Positions 1-11,300 of a DNA stretch of 64,000 nt are shown here, in pieces. The translations under genes were made by a program, and so were the position numbers. How positions within the stretch are numbered: the stretch's first letter is position 1; every line of letters starts with the position of its first letter. Source of the stretch: Bromus sterilis (Eukaryota > Streptophyta > Magnoliopsida > Poales > Poaceae); assembly GCA_950022295.1 (NCBI GenBank), contig OX465598.1, positions 94,030,001 through 94,094,000 on the forward strand. The letters are read 5' to 3'. A model generated the notes under the pieces. The model saw only the letters and a program-made list of their open reading frames with translations, did no database searches and was not told the origin of the DNA.

Positions 1-716
1 GCATCCTTGACCCATGGTACTTGAGGGTACTCTATATATTACACCCCCACAAAGATTAGTGATCCTTTTAGTAGCTAGAGTTCTCAACTAATTTTTTTTA
101 GTTTTCGAAAATAAGGCACGGTTAGCCAAGATACGACACCTATCACTAATGGGCAAAAGCTCAATTGCATAAACATTCATCATTACTCAATCAATACCTC
201 AACACTATTGCAAGATATCCAAAGCTAGACCTAGTGATCTAGATTACATATACACCACATATAAATCATACCATGAGACATATAAACCATTGCAACAGAA
301 ACAACTCTCTAAACAAATATAAGTGAAGCACAAGAGTTCTAAACTTCCTACAAAAGAAATTAATGAGCTCTCAAACAAGATCTAAGTGAAGAACAAGAGC
401 TAGCAAAACATGCAGTAGAAATTTTTTTAACACTCAATAGATATAAGTGAAGCTCTAGAGTGTTCATAAAGCGAAGTGTGTATCTCTCCCAATCAAGCAT
501 GCTAGGGTCCGACATTGTAATGACCAGCAAAAAAACCAAACAAAACTAAAAGCAAATATACAAACGCTACAAGAACAACACATATCATGTGAAGTAATAA
601 CAGTATAGTATTCAGAGAGACGACCTGATAATTGTTTGATGAAGAAGGGGATGCACGGGGGCATCCCCAAGCTTATATGCTTGAGTCTCCATGAATACTT
701 GTTGGGGGAACTTGTC
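1..716 (-). mobile_element. Fragment of Athila-type Gypsy internal region (copy A)
   Basis: This stretch matches, base for base over long runs, the non-coding internal part of the Gypsy element that is complete at 31186-39349 (compare 34150-34860) and its relative at 57330-58040. Shared landmarks are the TAGCTAGAGTTCTCAACTA block near 71-90, the ATACGACACCTATCACTAAT block near 131-150, and the GC-rich palindrome at 647-668. It carries no LTR or gag inside the window. The homology stops abruptly near 716, where LINE sequence starts, so this is a truncated copy. The rest, if any, lies to the left. No coding capacity is seen. Confidence 0.8.
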
Positions 717-1305
717 GTTCAATCTCTCAATAAAAATATTCAGTATAGAGCAAACCTCAGATTTCATCTCATCACCCGTACTTGGACTAAAGAATATACT
801 TGATTTCTCCACACTTACTAGCTGCCCTGACGCTGAACAATATACATCCAATACTGACTTCAGAGTAGTTGCGTTTCCAGAATTTTCCTTCATCAGAATA
901 AGGGAATCATCTGCGAAAAGAAAATTTGAGACGAGATGTGCTTCTCTGCAAACTTTCACCCCCTCCAACGCCCCCGTAGTCTCAACATGCGAAAGTAGAG
1001 CTGTAAGGCCCTCAGTACAAAGTAGAAACCGATATGGTGATAAGGGATCACCCTGCTTGAGACCCCGAGATGGTTGAATCCGACCAGTCTCATTAGAATT
1101 GAAACGCACCTTGTACTCAACTGAGGAAACACAGATCATGATCATCTTAACCCAATCAGCCTCAAACCCAAGCTTTAGGAGGATCCCCTCCAGGAATATC
1201 CACTCCACTCTGTCATATGCTTTATGCATATCTAGCTTTACCGCGCACCAACCCTCCTTCCCCTTCTTCTTCTGTTTAATGGTGTGCAAACTCTCATACG
1301 CAATT
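717..1305 (-). pseudogene. LINE reverse transcriptase, catalytic half
   Basis: On the - strand this continues the reverse transcriptase with KLDMHKAYDRVEW, the RGLKQGDPLSPYRFLL block and LFADDSLI, the last being the FADD form of the catalytic YxDD motif. The frame stays open to about 720, where LINE homology is lost and Gypsy-derived residues follow. The thumb and C-terminal region are absent. It is the downstream partner of the segment at 5923-6359. Confidence 0.88.
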
Positions 1306-4300
1306 TGTGACGCCCCCAAAATCAAGCCGTGTACAGTAATCATACACGCAAGGTACACGATCGAGATTAGGGACTCACGGTGAGATATCACAACACAACT
1401 CTACAAATAAATAATACAAGTTGTTTAATACAAGCCAGGGGCCACGAGGGCTCGAATACAACAGCTCGAGAGCACAAGTCAGCGGAAGCAAATAGTATCT
1501 GAGTACAGACACCAGGATACAAGGTTGCCTTAAGAAGGCTAGCACATAAACAACAACGATCGAAAAGGCGAGGCCTCCTGCCTGGGAACCTCCAAACTAC
1601 TCCTGGTCAAAGGGGAACTCGACGTCGTAGAAGGCATCGGGGATCTTCATGTGTAGGTGGTCGGCATCGGGGATCTCCTGCTCCTGGACTCCAACGTCAA
1701 CTGCAGCGGCCGATCAGGCAAAACAGTAAAGGAAATAAAGCAGGTGAGTATCTAGTATACCCGCGAGTCTTACGTCCGCTACTAAGCATTATGCATTGTA
1801 TCAACGGAAAGAAGAGGCTGTATATAGTGGACTGCAAGATAGAAATCAGAGTAAGGGTAAGAAGCCAGGCCTAACGAAGACTAGCATCTTCCGACGATGT
1901 CTTGCAGCATGAGGTAAGGATCAGCCAACAGTTCATCTAAAGCATAAAGTAACAACGAAGCAGAAGTTGCTGCAACATTGTATAATATAAGTTGTAATGA
2001 TTAACAATAATAACAATGCCTCCGAGTTCACCTCCTCGACATCCCCGCGAGGAAGAAAACCCGGAACCATATAGTTTAATAATAATAGTTTCTAGTGCTA
2101 AGATCCAGCTTCAGCATAAAGCGTCCTGTTACCGTGGACACGGCTATTCGAATAGATTAATCTTCCCTGCAGGGGTGCACTGACGTGACTCTACGACGCT
2201 CGGATCTCCAGGGTGGCGGGAACCTGGTTAGGGAACGCTCCACCAAAGCTATCCGACACAAGGTAGCCCATCCTTCGGCAATCAACAGAGAGGTCATCCG
2301 CCGGACTATATCCTATGTACGCCGGGCTTTGGACCCTAACCCGAACGTACTCCTGCACGGTGCGTGACTGGCCGGTGAAGCAAAATCAAAGCAAATACAA
2401 ATACACAGCTCGAGCAAGAGAAAACAACACCACTTCCCGGCAATCAGCCCGCGGTAGTGCTGACGTCTGAAGACCCTCGAACGAGACTACGGTGCAGGGG
2501 AGCCCACACTCATTATCCCACGTGTAGGTAGTGCGTACAAGCCAAAAGGCTACTCAAGACATCCGCCGAACCATTTAGCATTTTAATTAACCTGCGTGAC
2601 AACCGTTTTCGTTGCCTCGACTTAACCGACCCGCGGTCAACGATAGCAGTCAGGACCACCAGTACATCGGTGCCTGCCCTGTCGTCCCACCAAGTCACTG
2701 CGATTACCAACAAGGTGAACCGTCTCCTTACCTTGTCTCGCGTGTGCTCTTGGTAGAGCTCGACTTTCTTGGTTTGGTAACTCTCACGAGATACGAGCAG
2801 GGGGCAAGTACGCCAGTAACGTCGGTCGTACCCTCCCTGTCGTTCCCGACGATATACCTCTCGCGGGCACCGTTGGGTCGCCCGACTTTCTTACCTTTAA
2901 GGACAACCGCTGTCCAGGACCCTATGGCGGCAAGACAAAGTCAGCCTCGAGTGGAGTACAAGGATTACTCCTGGAGCTCACACTTGAGGTGACTAGGCAT
3001 AACCCAGATAGGGGCCTTTGGCGGTGTCTGCTTTGTACCGTACCTGTGCAGTTGTATATATTGTATCCGTGTTCACTCCCCTGAGTGATCACGGCCCGCT
3101 AACTAATCCTAGCTAACAATGCGCAGGGCTCACTGCTGAATAATGCATAAGTAATAATAGGCAGCATAGGATAAAGGAAAGGTACATCAAGGGGCGACAA
3201 AAACATGCTATGCAGTTGAATAGGATTGTAATCGTAGCAGCAGCAGTAACAATGCCTAGTGCAAGAAATGTACGGAAAGATAGGCGATATCTGGGGAAGA
3301 GAATGACTCTGCTTGCCTGGAAGCTCGACGGTAGGGGTAGGGTCGTCGACGAAGTAGTCGTACCCGGCAGTAGTGTAGTCGGCGGTAGCCGCGAGGTCTA
3401 CCGAAGATTAAGGGGGGGGAGGAAACAGTAAATACACAGCAATAATATACAAACATATGCATGACATGACAGATGAAATGTTAACGGTGTTCTAACGCAG
3501 TGCAATGCACGTTGCTCGGAGCGGGAATTCATCCGGGGATGAACTACCGGCTCCGGGTGATTACCGGACAGGGTGTCCGGAGGAGGAAGGGTTCATGTCG
3601 GAGGTGTCGTGGACATCCGACACACGTGTGGGTTGTGTATCCGAGTTAGTTGATCTATTCCGAACAACTTTCGTGTTCGGAATAAATTCATCCGGGCACT
3701 CTAACAGTACCGGACAGTTTAACGGTTATCGGGCAATCTATCGGACAGTGCCACCGGAGGGGGGGACAGTTCGATGAACGGTATGTTAGAGGGGTGTGGT
3801 GAGGATATGGGTATCGTATCTGTATTCATTGATCCGTTCTGAGCAACTTTCGTGTACGAAAGTTTTTCATCCGGGCAATATTTATCGGTACCGGGAATTA
3901 CCGACAGACGGCCCGAGAGGGGGGGCGTCGATGTTCGGTGTGTTAGGGGGGTGGGGTAGACATACAGATAGCGTATCCGTATTCGTTATTTTTTTTGGAT
4001 CAATTTTGATGTATAAAGTTTTTCGATCCGATATACGGATTAAAAGATATTGATTTTATAAGTTTTACATCATTTAAAAGATTTTCTGGAATTATTTTTA
4101 TTAATAAAATAGTAACATTATCCACAACAGTTTGACTGGTCAAACCTGACCAGTGGGACCCACTGGTCAGCCTCACAGTATTATAAATCATTTTATTTAA
4201 TTCAAATAATCACTGGCCCCACATGTCATTCTCTGGGCATTTAGAATTCATTTTATTTAATCAAATAGCAATGGGGCCCAACTGTCATTGAGACAGAGAC

Positions 4301-5917
4301 ATAATTATTCAATTTAATTAATCCAGGGGTTAACTTAAGTACATGGGCCCACATGTCATAGACTCCAAGGGTTATCTAACTTAGTTTAATTAACATATAA
4401 TTAAGGGGGGGGGGGGGTTATGGCCCCATGTGTCAGCGTCAGTGGGGGAGGGGGGGTTAGTGGCTAAATTTAGCCACGGGGCCCACCCGCCAGTGGATTA
4501 ACCCAGCCAGTGGGTTATCCCCGCGTGCACGCTGGCGACGACACAGGGGGCACGGCGGCGTGCAAGCCGGCGACCATTGTGCCTGTACCGTCGATGTGAG
4601 CACCCGTGGGAGGGCGCGTTCGAGAGAGGCGTCCGCCCCGCGTCGATCCGCACTGGTAGCGCGAGCTGGGACCGCCGGAGGTGAGAGCATGGACGCGAGG
4701 GGCGGCGGCCGGAGCACGGCCGTGGTGGAGACGACGAAACCACACGCGACAACATGAGTGGGAAGAGGGGAACCAAGGGGAGGCTCACAGTGAGCGCAGG
4801 GTCGAGGTCTGGGAGGCCAGGGGAGCGTCACCGGCGACGAATCGCTCGCCGGAATCCCACGGCGGCCGGAGCTCCCGTGAGGCAGGCGTCTTCACCAGGG
4901 CACCCGGGCTTGAGAGCTTCGACACAAAGACAAGGACGGCCATGGCGAACGTAGTGGACAACACTGCTTGGCCCGCGGCGGCCGGTGGCTGCGAAGACGA
5001 CGGTGGCGCGGCCACAGATGCGCAGGAGTCCGAGCGGGGAGGGCGAAGCAGAGAGGAGAGTGGCGGCTCGAGGGGGAATGGAAAACGGCTAGGGTTGCGC
5101 TGGGGAGGGCCGGGGCCTCGGGGGCCTTATCCCCACCGGAGACCGGCGGATGGACGCCACGGGGGTGGCCGCGCCATGGATGGCCACCACGCCCTGGCCG
5201 TCCTTCCTCCCTGTAGCGAGGTAGGGGGAAAGGGGTGGGGTGGGCTGGGCCGGGTAATTGGCTGGGCCTTGCCCTCTGCGATAGATAGGAGTTTCAATTT
5301 TCTTTTTATTTTCTTTTGTTTTCTTTTCTGCTTATATTTTAATTAGCCAACATTTGATTTTATACAAAGTTGTAACTAGATCCTATATTAGTGCTACATA
5401 GTATAGCAGTGCTACAAAAAGTTTGGGGATTAATTAAATTCATTTGCAATTTTGTTTTACTTAAAAGGGATCAAACGCTACTGTTTTGTTATTGTTTTGA
5501 TTTGTTTACAATATTTAAACCTTGTAATAAATTCCCACTATTATTTTAATATGGCCTAAAGATTATTAGGCATTTAATAAAATTGTTTTAACAAATTTTA
5601 GTGTAACTTTATGTTCCACTTTTATTTTAATTTCTTAGGGACAATTTAATAACCCACCACTAGTAGTTTCATAATTATCATTGACTTGAAATTATTCTAA
5701 AGGCTAGGTATGACTTGTTCTATTTATTTGCAAGGTGAGTAACAATCTCCCAAAATTCTGGGAGAAAGATTTGTAATCCACCCAATTTGGGAATTTTATC
5801 AAGGTTGGAATTGACAGGGCTATGATCAAAGGTGACCATGGCTTGATTAACAACAGTGATGATCATTACCAAGGGGATCACTGTAGTGATTACTGTTACT
5901 AGCTCTGGGGTGTTACA
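1306..5917 (-). mobile_element. 4.6 kb LTR-like element, probable solo LTR (element 1)
   Basis: The element begins TGTGACGCCC and ends GGGTGTTACA, so its ends are TG...CA with a roughly 10-bp imperfect inverted repeat. It is flanked by a perfect 5-bp duplication, CAATT at 1301-1305 and 5918-5922, inside the LINE reverse transcriptase. I find no internal direct repeat, primer-binding site or polyprotein. The simplest reading is a solo LTR of a family with very long LTRs. A related element lies at 40779-45075, sharing the end structure, blocks such as CCGTGGACACG and CCTGCAGGGGTG, and a GC-rich segment at one side (here about 4480-5270). By analogy transcription would run on the - strand. A large non-autonomous retrotransposon (LARD) is the alternative. 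Confidence 0.75.
4405..4417. repeat. Poly-G tract
   Basis: An uninterrupted run of 13 G lies inside LTR-like element 1, with further G-rich runs just downstream. It is likely to vary in length and to be prone to sequencing error. Confidence 0.9.
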
Positions 5918-5922
5918 CAATT

Positions 5923-6359
5923 AAAACATTATCTGTTATAAGTCTCCGAGGCACAAATGCACTTTGTGTAGGGCTGATTATCTCCGAAAGCACCACTTTT
6001 AACCTTGCCGCTATCATCTTAGAAATCACCTTGTACACCACATTGCATAGGCTAATGGGTCTATAATGCGAGAGGTTCTCTGGAGAGTTATTCTTGGGAA
6101 TCAGCAAAATAGTAGTATCATTCCAGCCCTCCGGCATAGACCTCAAATTCACAGCGTGGAGGACCTCTTTCACTAATCCATCTCCCAACAATGGGCATAA
6201 CCTTTTATAAAAAACTGCATGGAGACCATCAGGCCCGGGTGCTTTTAGGTCACCTATAGAAAAGAGGGCCTTTCTCACTTCCTCTTCGGAATATGGAGCC
6301 ACCAACATCTCATTCATTTGTTTTGTTACCTTTCGGTGAACCATATCAATAACTTGCAT
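5923..6359 (-). pseudogene. LINE reverse transcriptase, N-terminal half
   Basis: An open frame on the - strand carries LKAPGPDGLHAVFYK, LLIPKN and HYRPISLCNVVYKVISK, the first conserved blocks of LINE reverse transcriptases. It ends in LITDNVLI exactly at the 4.6 kb insertion at 1306-5917. Removing that insertion and one CAATT copy joins it in frame to the AYESLHTIK segment at about 1300. The insertion therefore broke a then-continuous reading frame. The enzyme would copy its own RNA by target-primed reverse transcription. It is dead here. Confidence 0.88.
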
Positions 6360-6904
6360 ATTAAGGGAATTAACTTAAGAGGTGAATAGCTCTTGAAAAT
6401 AGCCTTTAATAATCAAACTCAACTCATTTTGGTCCTCTTTCCAAACCCTTGTATCATCCAGTAGCTTTTTAAGACAGTTACGCTTCTTCCACGCCGATGC
6501 TGCACGACGAAAGAAATTTGTGTTCCTATCCCCATGGAGCAGTCAATTCACTCTTCCTCTTTGCAACCATATGAGTTCCTCCCGGTCCAATAAATTTTCT
6601 ATGACGACTTGCAGATCCTTCATCTCCTTTCTGACTTCTGTCGTGAGTTGTCCAGAACGAAGTTTCTCAATACGTTTACGCAGCTTATGTAATTTTTTTC
6701 CGGACCCTTTAATATCTCCTTGTCCCAGGAAAAGAGATCATCTTTTACCGCCTTCATTCGAGCTGCTAGGTTCGGCCCAATACCCAAAGTTGTTGCACGT
6801 TACCAGGCTGTTTTCACAATCTCCTCTACAGCCTCTTCACTGAGCCACCTCGCCTCGAATCTCCTCTCTCCCTTCGGCTATTGGCTCATTGCAGATTAAA
6901 AGTA

Positions 6905-7585
6905 CTAGGTATCAAGCAGAATAGGCCTATGGTCAGAGTGCACATGAGGTTCATGCACTACTGCAGCGAAAGGATATTTCTCTGTCCATAGGTCGTTACA
7001 TACTGCTCTATCCAACCTCTCTTTTATTAAGCCCCTACTCCAAGCAAAGGAATCACCAACGTGCATTATTTCATGAAGTCCATAGTCATCCAAACAATCT
7101 CTAAAGTCTTGCATAAAGTGGTGAGGTATCAAGTTCCCACCTTTTTTCTCACTGGAGGTCAAGATTTCATTAAAATCTCCAAATACCATCCAAGGACCAG
7201 TGGATTTGTCCTAGAGATATCGCAAGTATTCCTATGATCTATGTTTTTTATCCCAATTCGGTTCTCCATAGAATCCTGTTAACCTCCACCCCACTATATT
7301 ATTTCCCATAAGCAAACAATCTATATAATTTGCAGTAGCAAAATTTAATACTAGTTCATTAGATAGATTGTAGAAAAGAACCAACCCCCCTGATCTTTCA
7401 TCACTTTCAAATATATGCAGTCGATCAAACCCCAACTTAGCACAAACTTGCTCTGCCTTTGCTTTGTTCAGATGTGATTCAGACAGAAAGATCACATCCG
7501 CCTTCACACACTCGTGGAGCTCCACGAGTTCTCGAACTACCGTGGCGGAAATTATTCCACGACAATTCCAAGCTAATGTTTTCAT
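6905..7585 (-). pseudogene. LINE ORF2 apurinic-type endonuclease domain, frameshifted
   Basis: The N-terminal part (7585-7232) contains WNCRG and LSESH. After a break it continues in another frame (7189-6905) with VFGDFNEIL, FAWSRG, ERLDRA and a terminal HSDHRPILL. These are the conserved blocks of the exonuclease-endonuclease-phosphatase fold used by LINEs to nick target DNA; the GDFNE and SDHRP blocks hold catalytic residues. The break near 7190-7232 is a frameshift plus an in-frame stop. The linker towards the reverse transcriptase (6360-6900) keeps recognisable sequence, such as a HGDRNTNFFRRAAS-like run, but no long open frame. Confidence 0.85.
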
Positions 7586-7990
7586 AGCTCCCAGCGGTCC
7601 TCCTCCAAGCCAGAACCCTAGATCAGATTTTCCCGGCCTCGTGGAAGCAACGCGGGAGACAGAGCCGCAAAGCAGCGAAGAGGGTTAGCCCCTGATCACA
7701 CACCGACGAGAGCCCAGATCCAAAGCCGGCCACAAGGAAACTCCCGGCAGCAATCCTCGTCGAAGGAGAGAAAAACCCGTCAACCGAGTCGCTGGGAGTC
7801 GTTAAACCCTAGCTTTCGGAGCTAGGGGATGGAAACCTATAAACACCTCTTCAGGACATCAACCCGATCTCACAAGGAGGCCACAACGCCAACGCGTGCC
7901 GACGACGGCGGGGACGCCCAAAACCCTAGATCGCCATTTCGCCAGCCCGTTACGCAAGGCCGGTTGTCTAGGCCTCCATCCTTCTAAAGG

Positions 7991-8361
7991 CGTCGATGAG
8001 ATTATATGTGCTTTATCAAAAATAATAATTTAAACTACCTTGCTTTATCATTGTTCAGGTCGGTAACGTGCGTGCGTGCGTGGAAGTTAAAATTACCCGG
8101 AGCGTGCCACCGCGAAGTGAAACGCGTACCTGTTCGATCGAGCAGGCCCAGCAGGCACCCCGTCGCGCATCTCCACTCCTGCACGGACCCAACCCTAGCC
8201 GCCACGGGCATAGCAGACGGTCCGCCGGCGGCAGCCCTCCCCACCACCGCGACTCGCCTTGACTCGCCTTTCTCTGCCGCGCTCTCCCTTTTCTGCTTCC
8301 GGCGCCGAACACCTCGAGGTCATCTGCCTTGTTGTCGTCGACAAATAGACGGCCCGCTTCG
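7991..8361 (+). promoter_or_regulatory. Upstream region and probable 5' UTR of VIR
   Basis: These roughly 370 bases lie between the LINE remnant and the VIR start codon. They are AT-rich at first and then turn strongly C/G-rich with CT-rich patches, typical of a grass 5' UTR. No clear TATA box is evident. The compact space suggests that promoter elements either lie here or extend into the LINE-derived DNA. The transcription start cannot be fixed from sequence alone. Confidence 0.5.
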
Positions 8362-11300
8362 ATGGGACGCCCGGAGCCGGTCGTGCTGTTCGCGCAGACG
8401 ATCCTCCACTCCCAGCTGGACGAGTACGTCGACGAGGTGCGCCCCCTCCCCCCCTTTTTTTTCTTTTTTCTTTGGGTTAATCTCCTATGCAATCTGCCAC
8501 CACATCTTGCTACTGATTGGTTAGCAAACGTTCGAATTGTTAAGCTCGATGGTTTTTAGTTCTTATACCAAGCAGCAGTTTCTTACTAGTGTCACCTACG
8601 CCAACCTTTTACTATAAGTACTCACTCTGAGCGGTAACATCGGTTGTTTTAAGTATCTGTGCCAATCAACCAATATTTAAGTTTGACCATGATTGATCAA
8701 GATACCAACATCTAGAACACTAAATTGGTATTGTTAGATCCACCATGAAAATATTCATAACATGTGCTTATTGTTATTTGAAACAAGATGATTTCATAGA
8801 AACCGATGGTCAAAGTGTGACTTTGGAGACAGTGTCAATTCCTATACATCCTATACTTGACAGAGGTAGTATTAAGAAAGCTTCTTAAAATGCATTAGTT
8901 GTATGTGCTTCAGCTATTCACCATTCATATTAAAGATTACGGTTAATTACTGTCCTGAGAGAGAGAGTGAGAGGGGGACTCATTTATCTAATTAAATGCA
9001 AATGTTATTACTTGTCCTTGATTTCACATTATTATTTTACACCATGCAGGTGCTATTTTCTGAACCTGTTGTGATTACTGCCTGTGAGTTTCTTGAGCAA
9101 AATGCCTCTCCTTCTACACCAAACATATCTCTTGTTGGGTAAGAAAATTTCTTCTGTATAGTTTTTGCACTTATGTTGAGCTTCCTTCTGTAATCGGAGG
9201 TACAACCTTGTAAAGGTGAGGCCTGATAGTGACAGTGTGCCCTGTGAAAGAGTATCTCTGTACTTATTTTGCCGTTGTAGTTTATGAAATATTTTTTTGG
9301 GTATGGCATACCCCTCTCGCCACCTCTAGTGTTTTTTCTTGGCTACATCGGTGAAATCATAGGCAGGAAAAATCATGCTAGCTAAATGTTTGGTGGGGTG
9401 GTCTTTGGGCTTAAGGGAACACATCCATAGACTACTTACTTTCCGGGGCCAGATTCTGGCAAGAGAAAATAGAAGATCGTAGCAGTGTGGACTTGTTGAA
9501 TTTAAATGTAGATGTTATAGGTGTTACATTGTATAACAGTTACAACTGTATCTATTAAATATTGGTAGAAAATTAGGTATCACTATAGTTACGCAACAAA
9601 TAACTGTATTCTTCATTGGCATTATAGTTACATAACAAGTAACATGTGTTCTAGTTTCTAGCCACTCAAGTTGGCAGGAATATATTTATATTGCAGAGCA
9701 GTAGAGCTCATAATATTTGAATAATTTATCTTGATAACCATTATGGAGTTAGGTTCACACTTAAGTGATCAGAATCATCTGACCACTTAGTTTGGCCCAT
9801 AATTATATTACCATTGAGTCAACCGGTGGTGCAAAAACAACCAGGTACATAGAGCAAGTGCTTAATGAATCTCTGAACTTACATGAAATAAAACGTGTGC
9901 ATTCTTGCTGGAAAACTGGGAACATCGTGCTTTTATGTAGGAGTAGTGCAGATGAGACTCGATTCCAGTTTCTGAAGTGTTTAATAAAATTAAATCTAAA
10001 TAGTATGCAATTTGGGCTCGCAGATATGAATTATGCGCGATTACTATTTAATTACCTAACTTAGGCTCCCACTGGATGTTGAAATGATTTCCCCTTGCAC
10101 TATGATGTCAATAATTGAAAAGGTTCTACTTTTGATTTTGACATAGAAACACACTTAAGAAATGTAATTTATTGGTCATTGATACTTCTAGAAAATATTC
10201 CTTATATTAATCCTAATTTTCTAGTTCCCCTTAATTTGAGAATCTTTAGTAAGCCAATCACATTATCCTGCAGTTGTCTGAAGACTTGCGTGCTTACAGT
10301 TCGAAATGTATTAATATTATTCTTCTGCCACCCACTGTTGAGCTATTTTCCGTTGTTAATGTTGTTTGTGCTATATCAGTGCAACATCCCCACCATCATT
10401 CGCTTTGGAAGTCTTTGTTCACTGCGACGGGGAGTCTCAGTTTAGGCGCCTTTGCTTGCCTTTCTTGTATTCACACTCCTCATCTAATGTGCTTGAAGTT
10501 GAGGTATGTCATTTGCTTTCAAGTTTGAAAAATATTCCCATCTTGTGCTTATAAGTGTCTCTCCTTTACTATCTGCATGTTGTATCTGCATTTTCTGTCT
10601 GCAATACTAAATGTGCGGGTGCTATGCTTGCTATCAATTTATGTCAACTTGTTAACCAGAGAGTTTACATATTTTAGTTGAAAGATACTGCCCCAGTTGC
10701 TTATGTGATACAGTCGCACATGCTTAATGACCGATGGTTCATGTCACTCCATTCACTTTTTCTTTTCTTTTCCCCCTGGTATTGTATATCAAGGGGTAGT
10801 CTTCAGTTGCTTATGTTAGCCACATCTTTGTCTTGTTCTTCCATTCAGAGTTGGTTCGTTCTGTTGTTTGAGACATTTTTCTTTATTTCTCTTACTTTAC
10901 AGGCTATTGTAACAAATCATCTAGTGCTACGGGGAACTTATCGCAGTCTCACTCTTGTAATTTATGGGAATACTGCCGAAGACCTTGGCCAGTTCAACAT
11001 AGAACTAGGCCTGGATCATTCTCTTGCCAACGTGGTTAGCTCTCCATCGGAGGGAAAATTTGAAGACCTTCCACCAGCACTACGTTCATCCAAATTCAAA
11101 TTTGAAGAGTCATTATCTTCACTCAAGCCATTGAGTTTTCAGTCTACAGATTTGGACTTACCACTTGAAGTGAAGAAAATACTATATTTAGCTCTTAAAA
11201 TGCACCAGATACCCAATGTGGAAAATCTGATCCCTGACCTAGGAAGTGCAGTTATCTCAGCTGTTTCAGAATATCTAACTAGGTCTAACTGCATGCCACA

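Larger units (their letters stand above)
717..7990 (-). mobile_element. Degenerate LINE retrotransposon, split by a later insertion
   Basis: A non-LTR retrotransposon reads on the - strand: endonuclease at 7585-6905, a linker region at about 6900-6360, and reverse transcriptase at 6359-5923 continuing at 1300-720. Its second ORF starts with MKTLAWNCRG, the usual beginning of plant LINE ORF2 endonucleases. Upstream of it (7586-7990) is GC-rich sequence that is probably inter-ORF or ORF1 remnant, but I see no open frame there. The 3' end with its poly-A tail is missing, because Gypsy sequence replaces it at about 716. Frameshifts and stops make it inactive. The upstream edge near 7990 is approximate. 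It sits head-to-head with VIR, whose start codon is at 8362. Confidence 0.85.

Noticed and set aside
2185..2992. + strand frames at 2.2-3.0 kb
   Set aside because: They are within LTR-like element 1, and the matching region of element 2 has no equivalent frame.
4681..5346. 221-codon open frame on the + strand
   Set aside because: It lies in the GC-rich part of LTR-like element 1, has low-complexity Gly/Arg/Ala composition, overlaps open frames on both strands and shows no domain.
8055..8492. Antisense frame over the VIR 5' region
   Set aside because: It overlaps the VIR first exon, is Arg/Gly-rich through GC content and has no recognisable domain.
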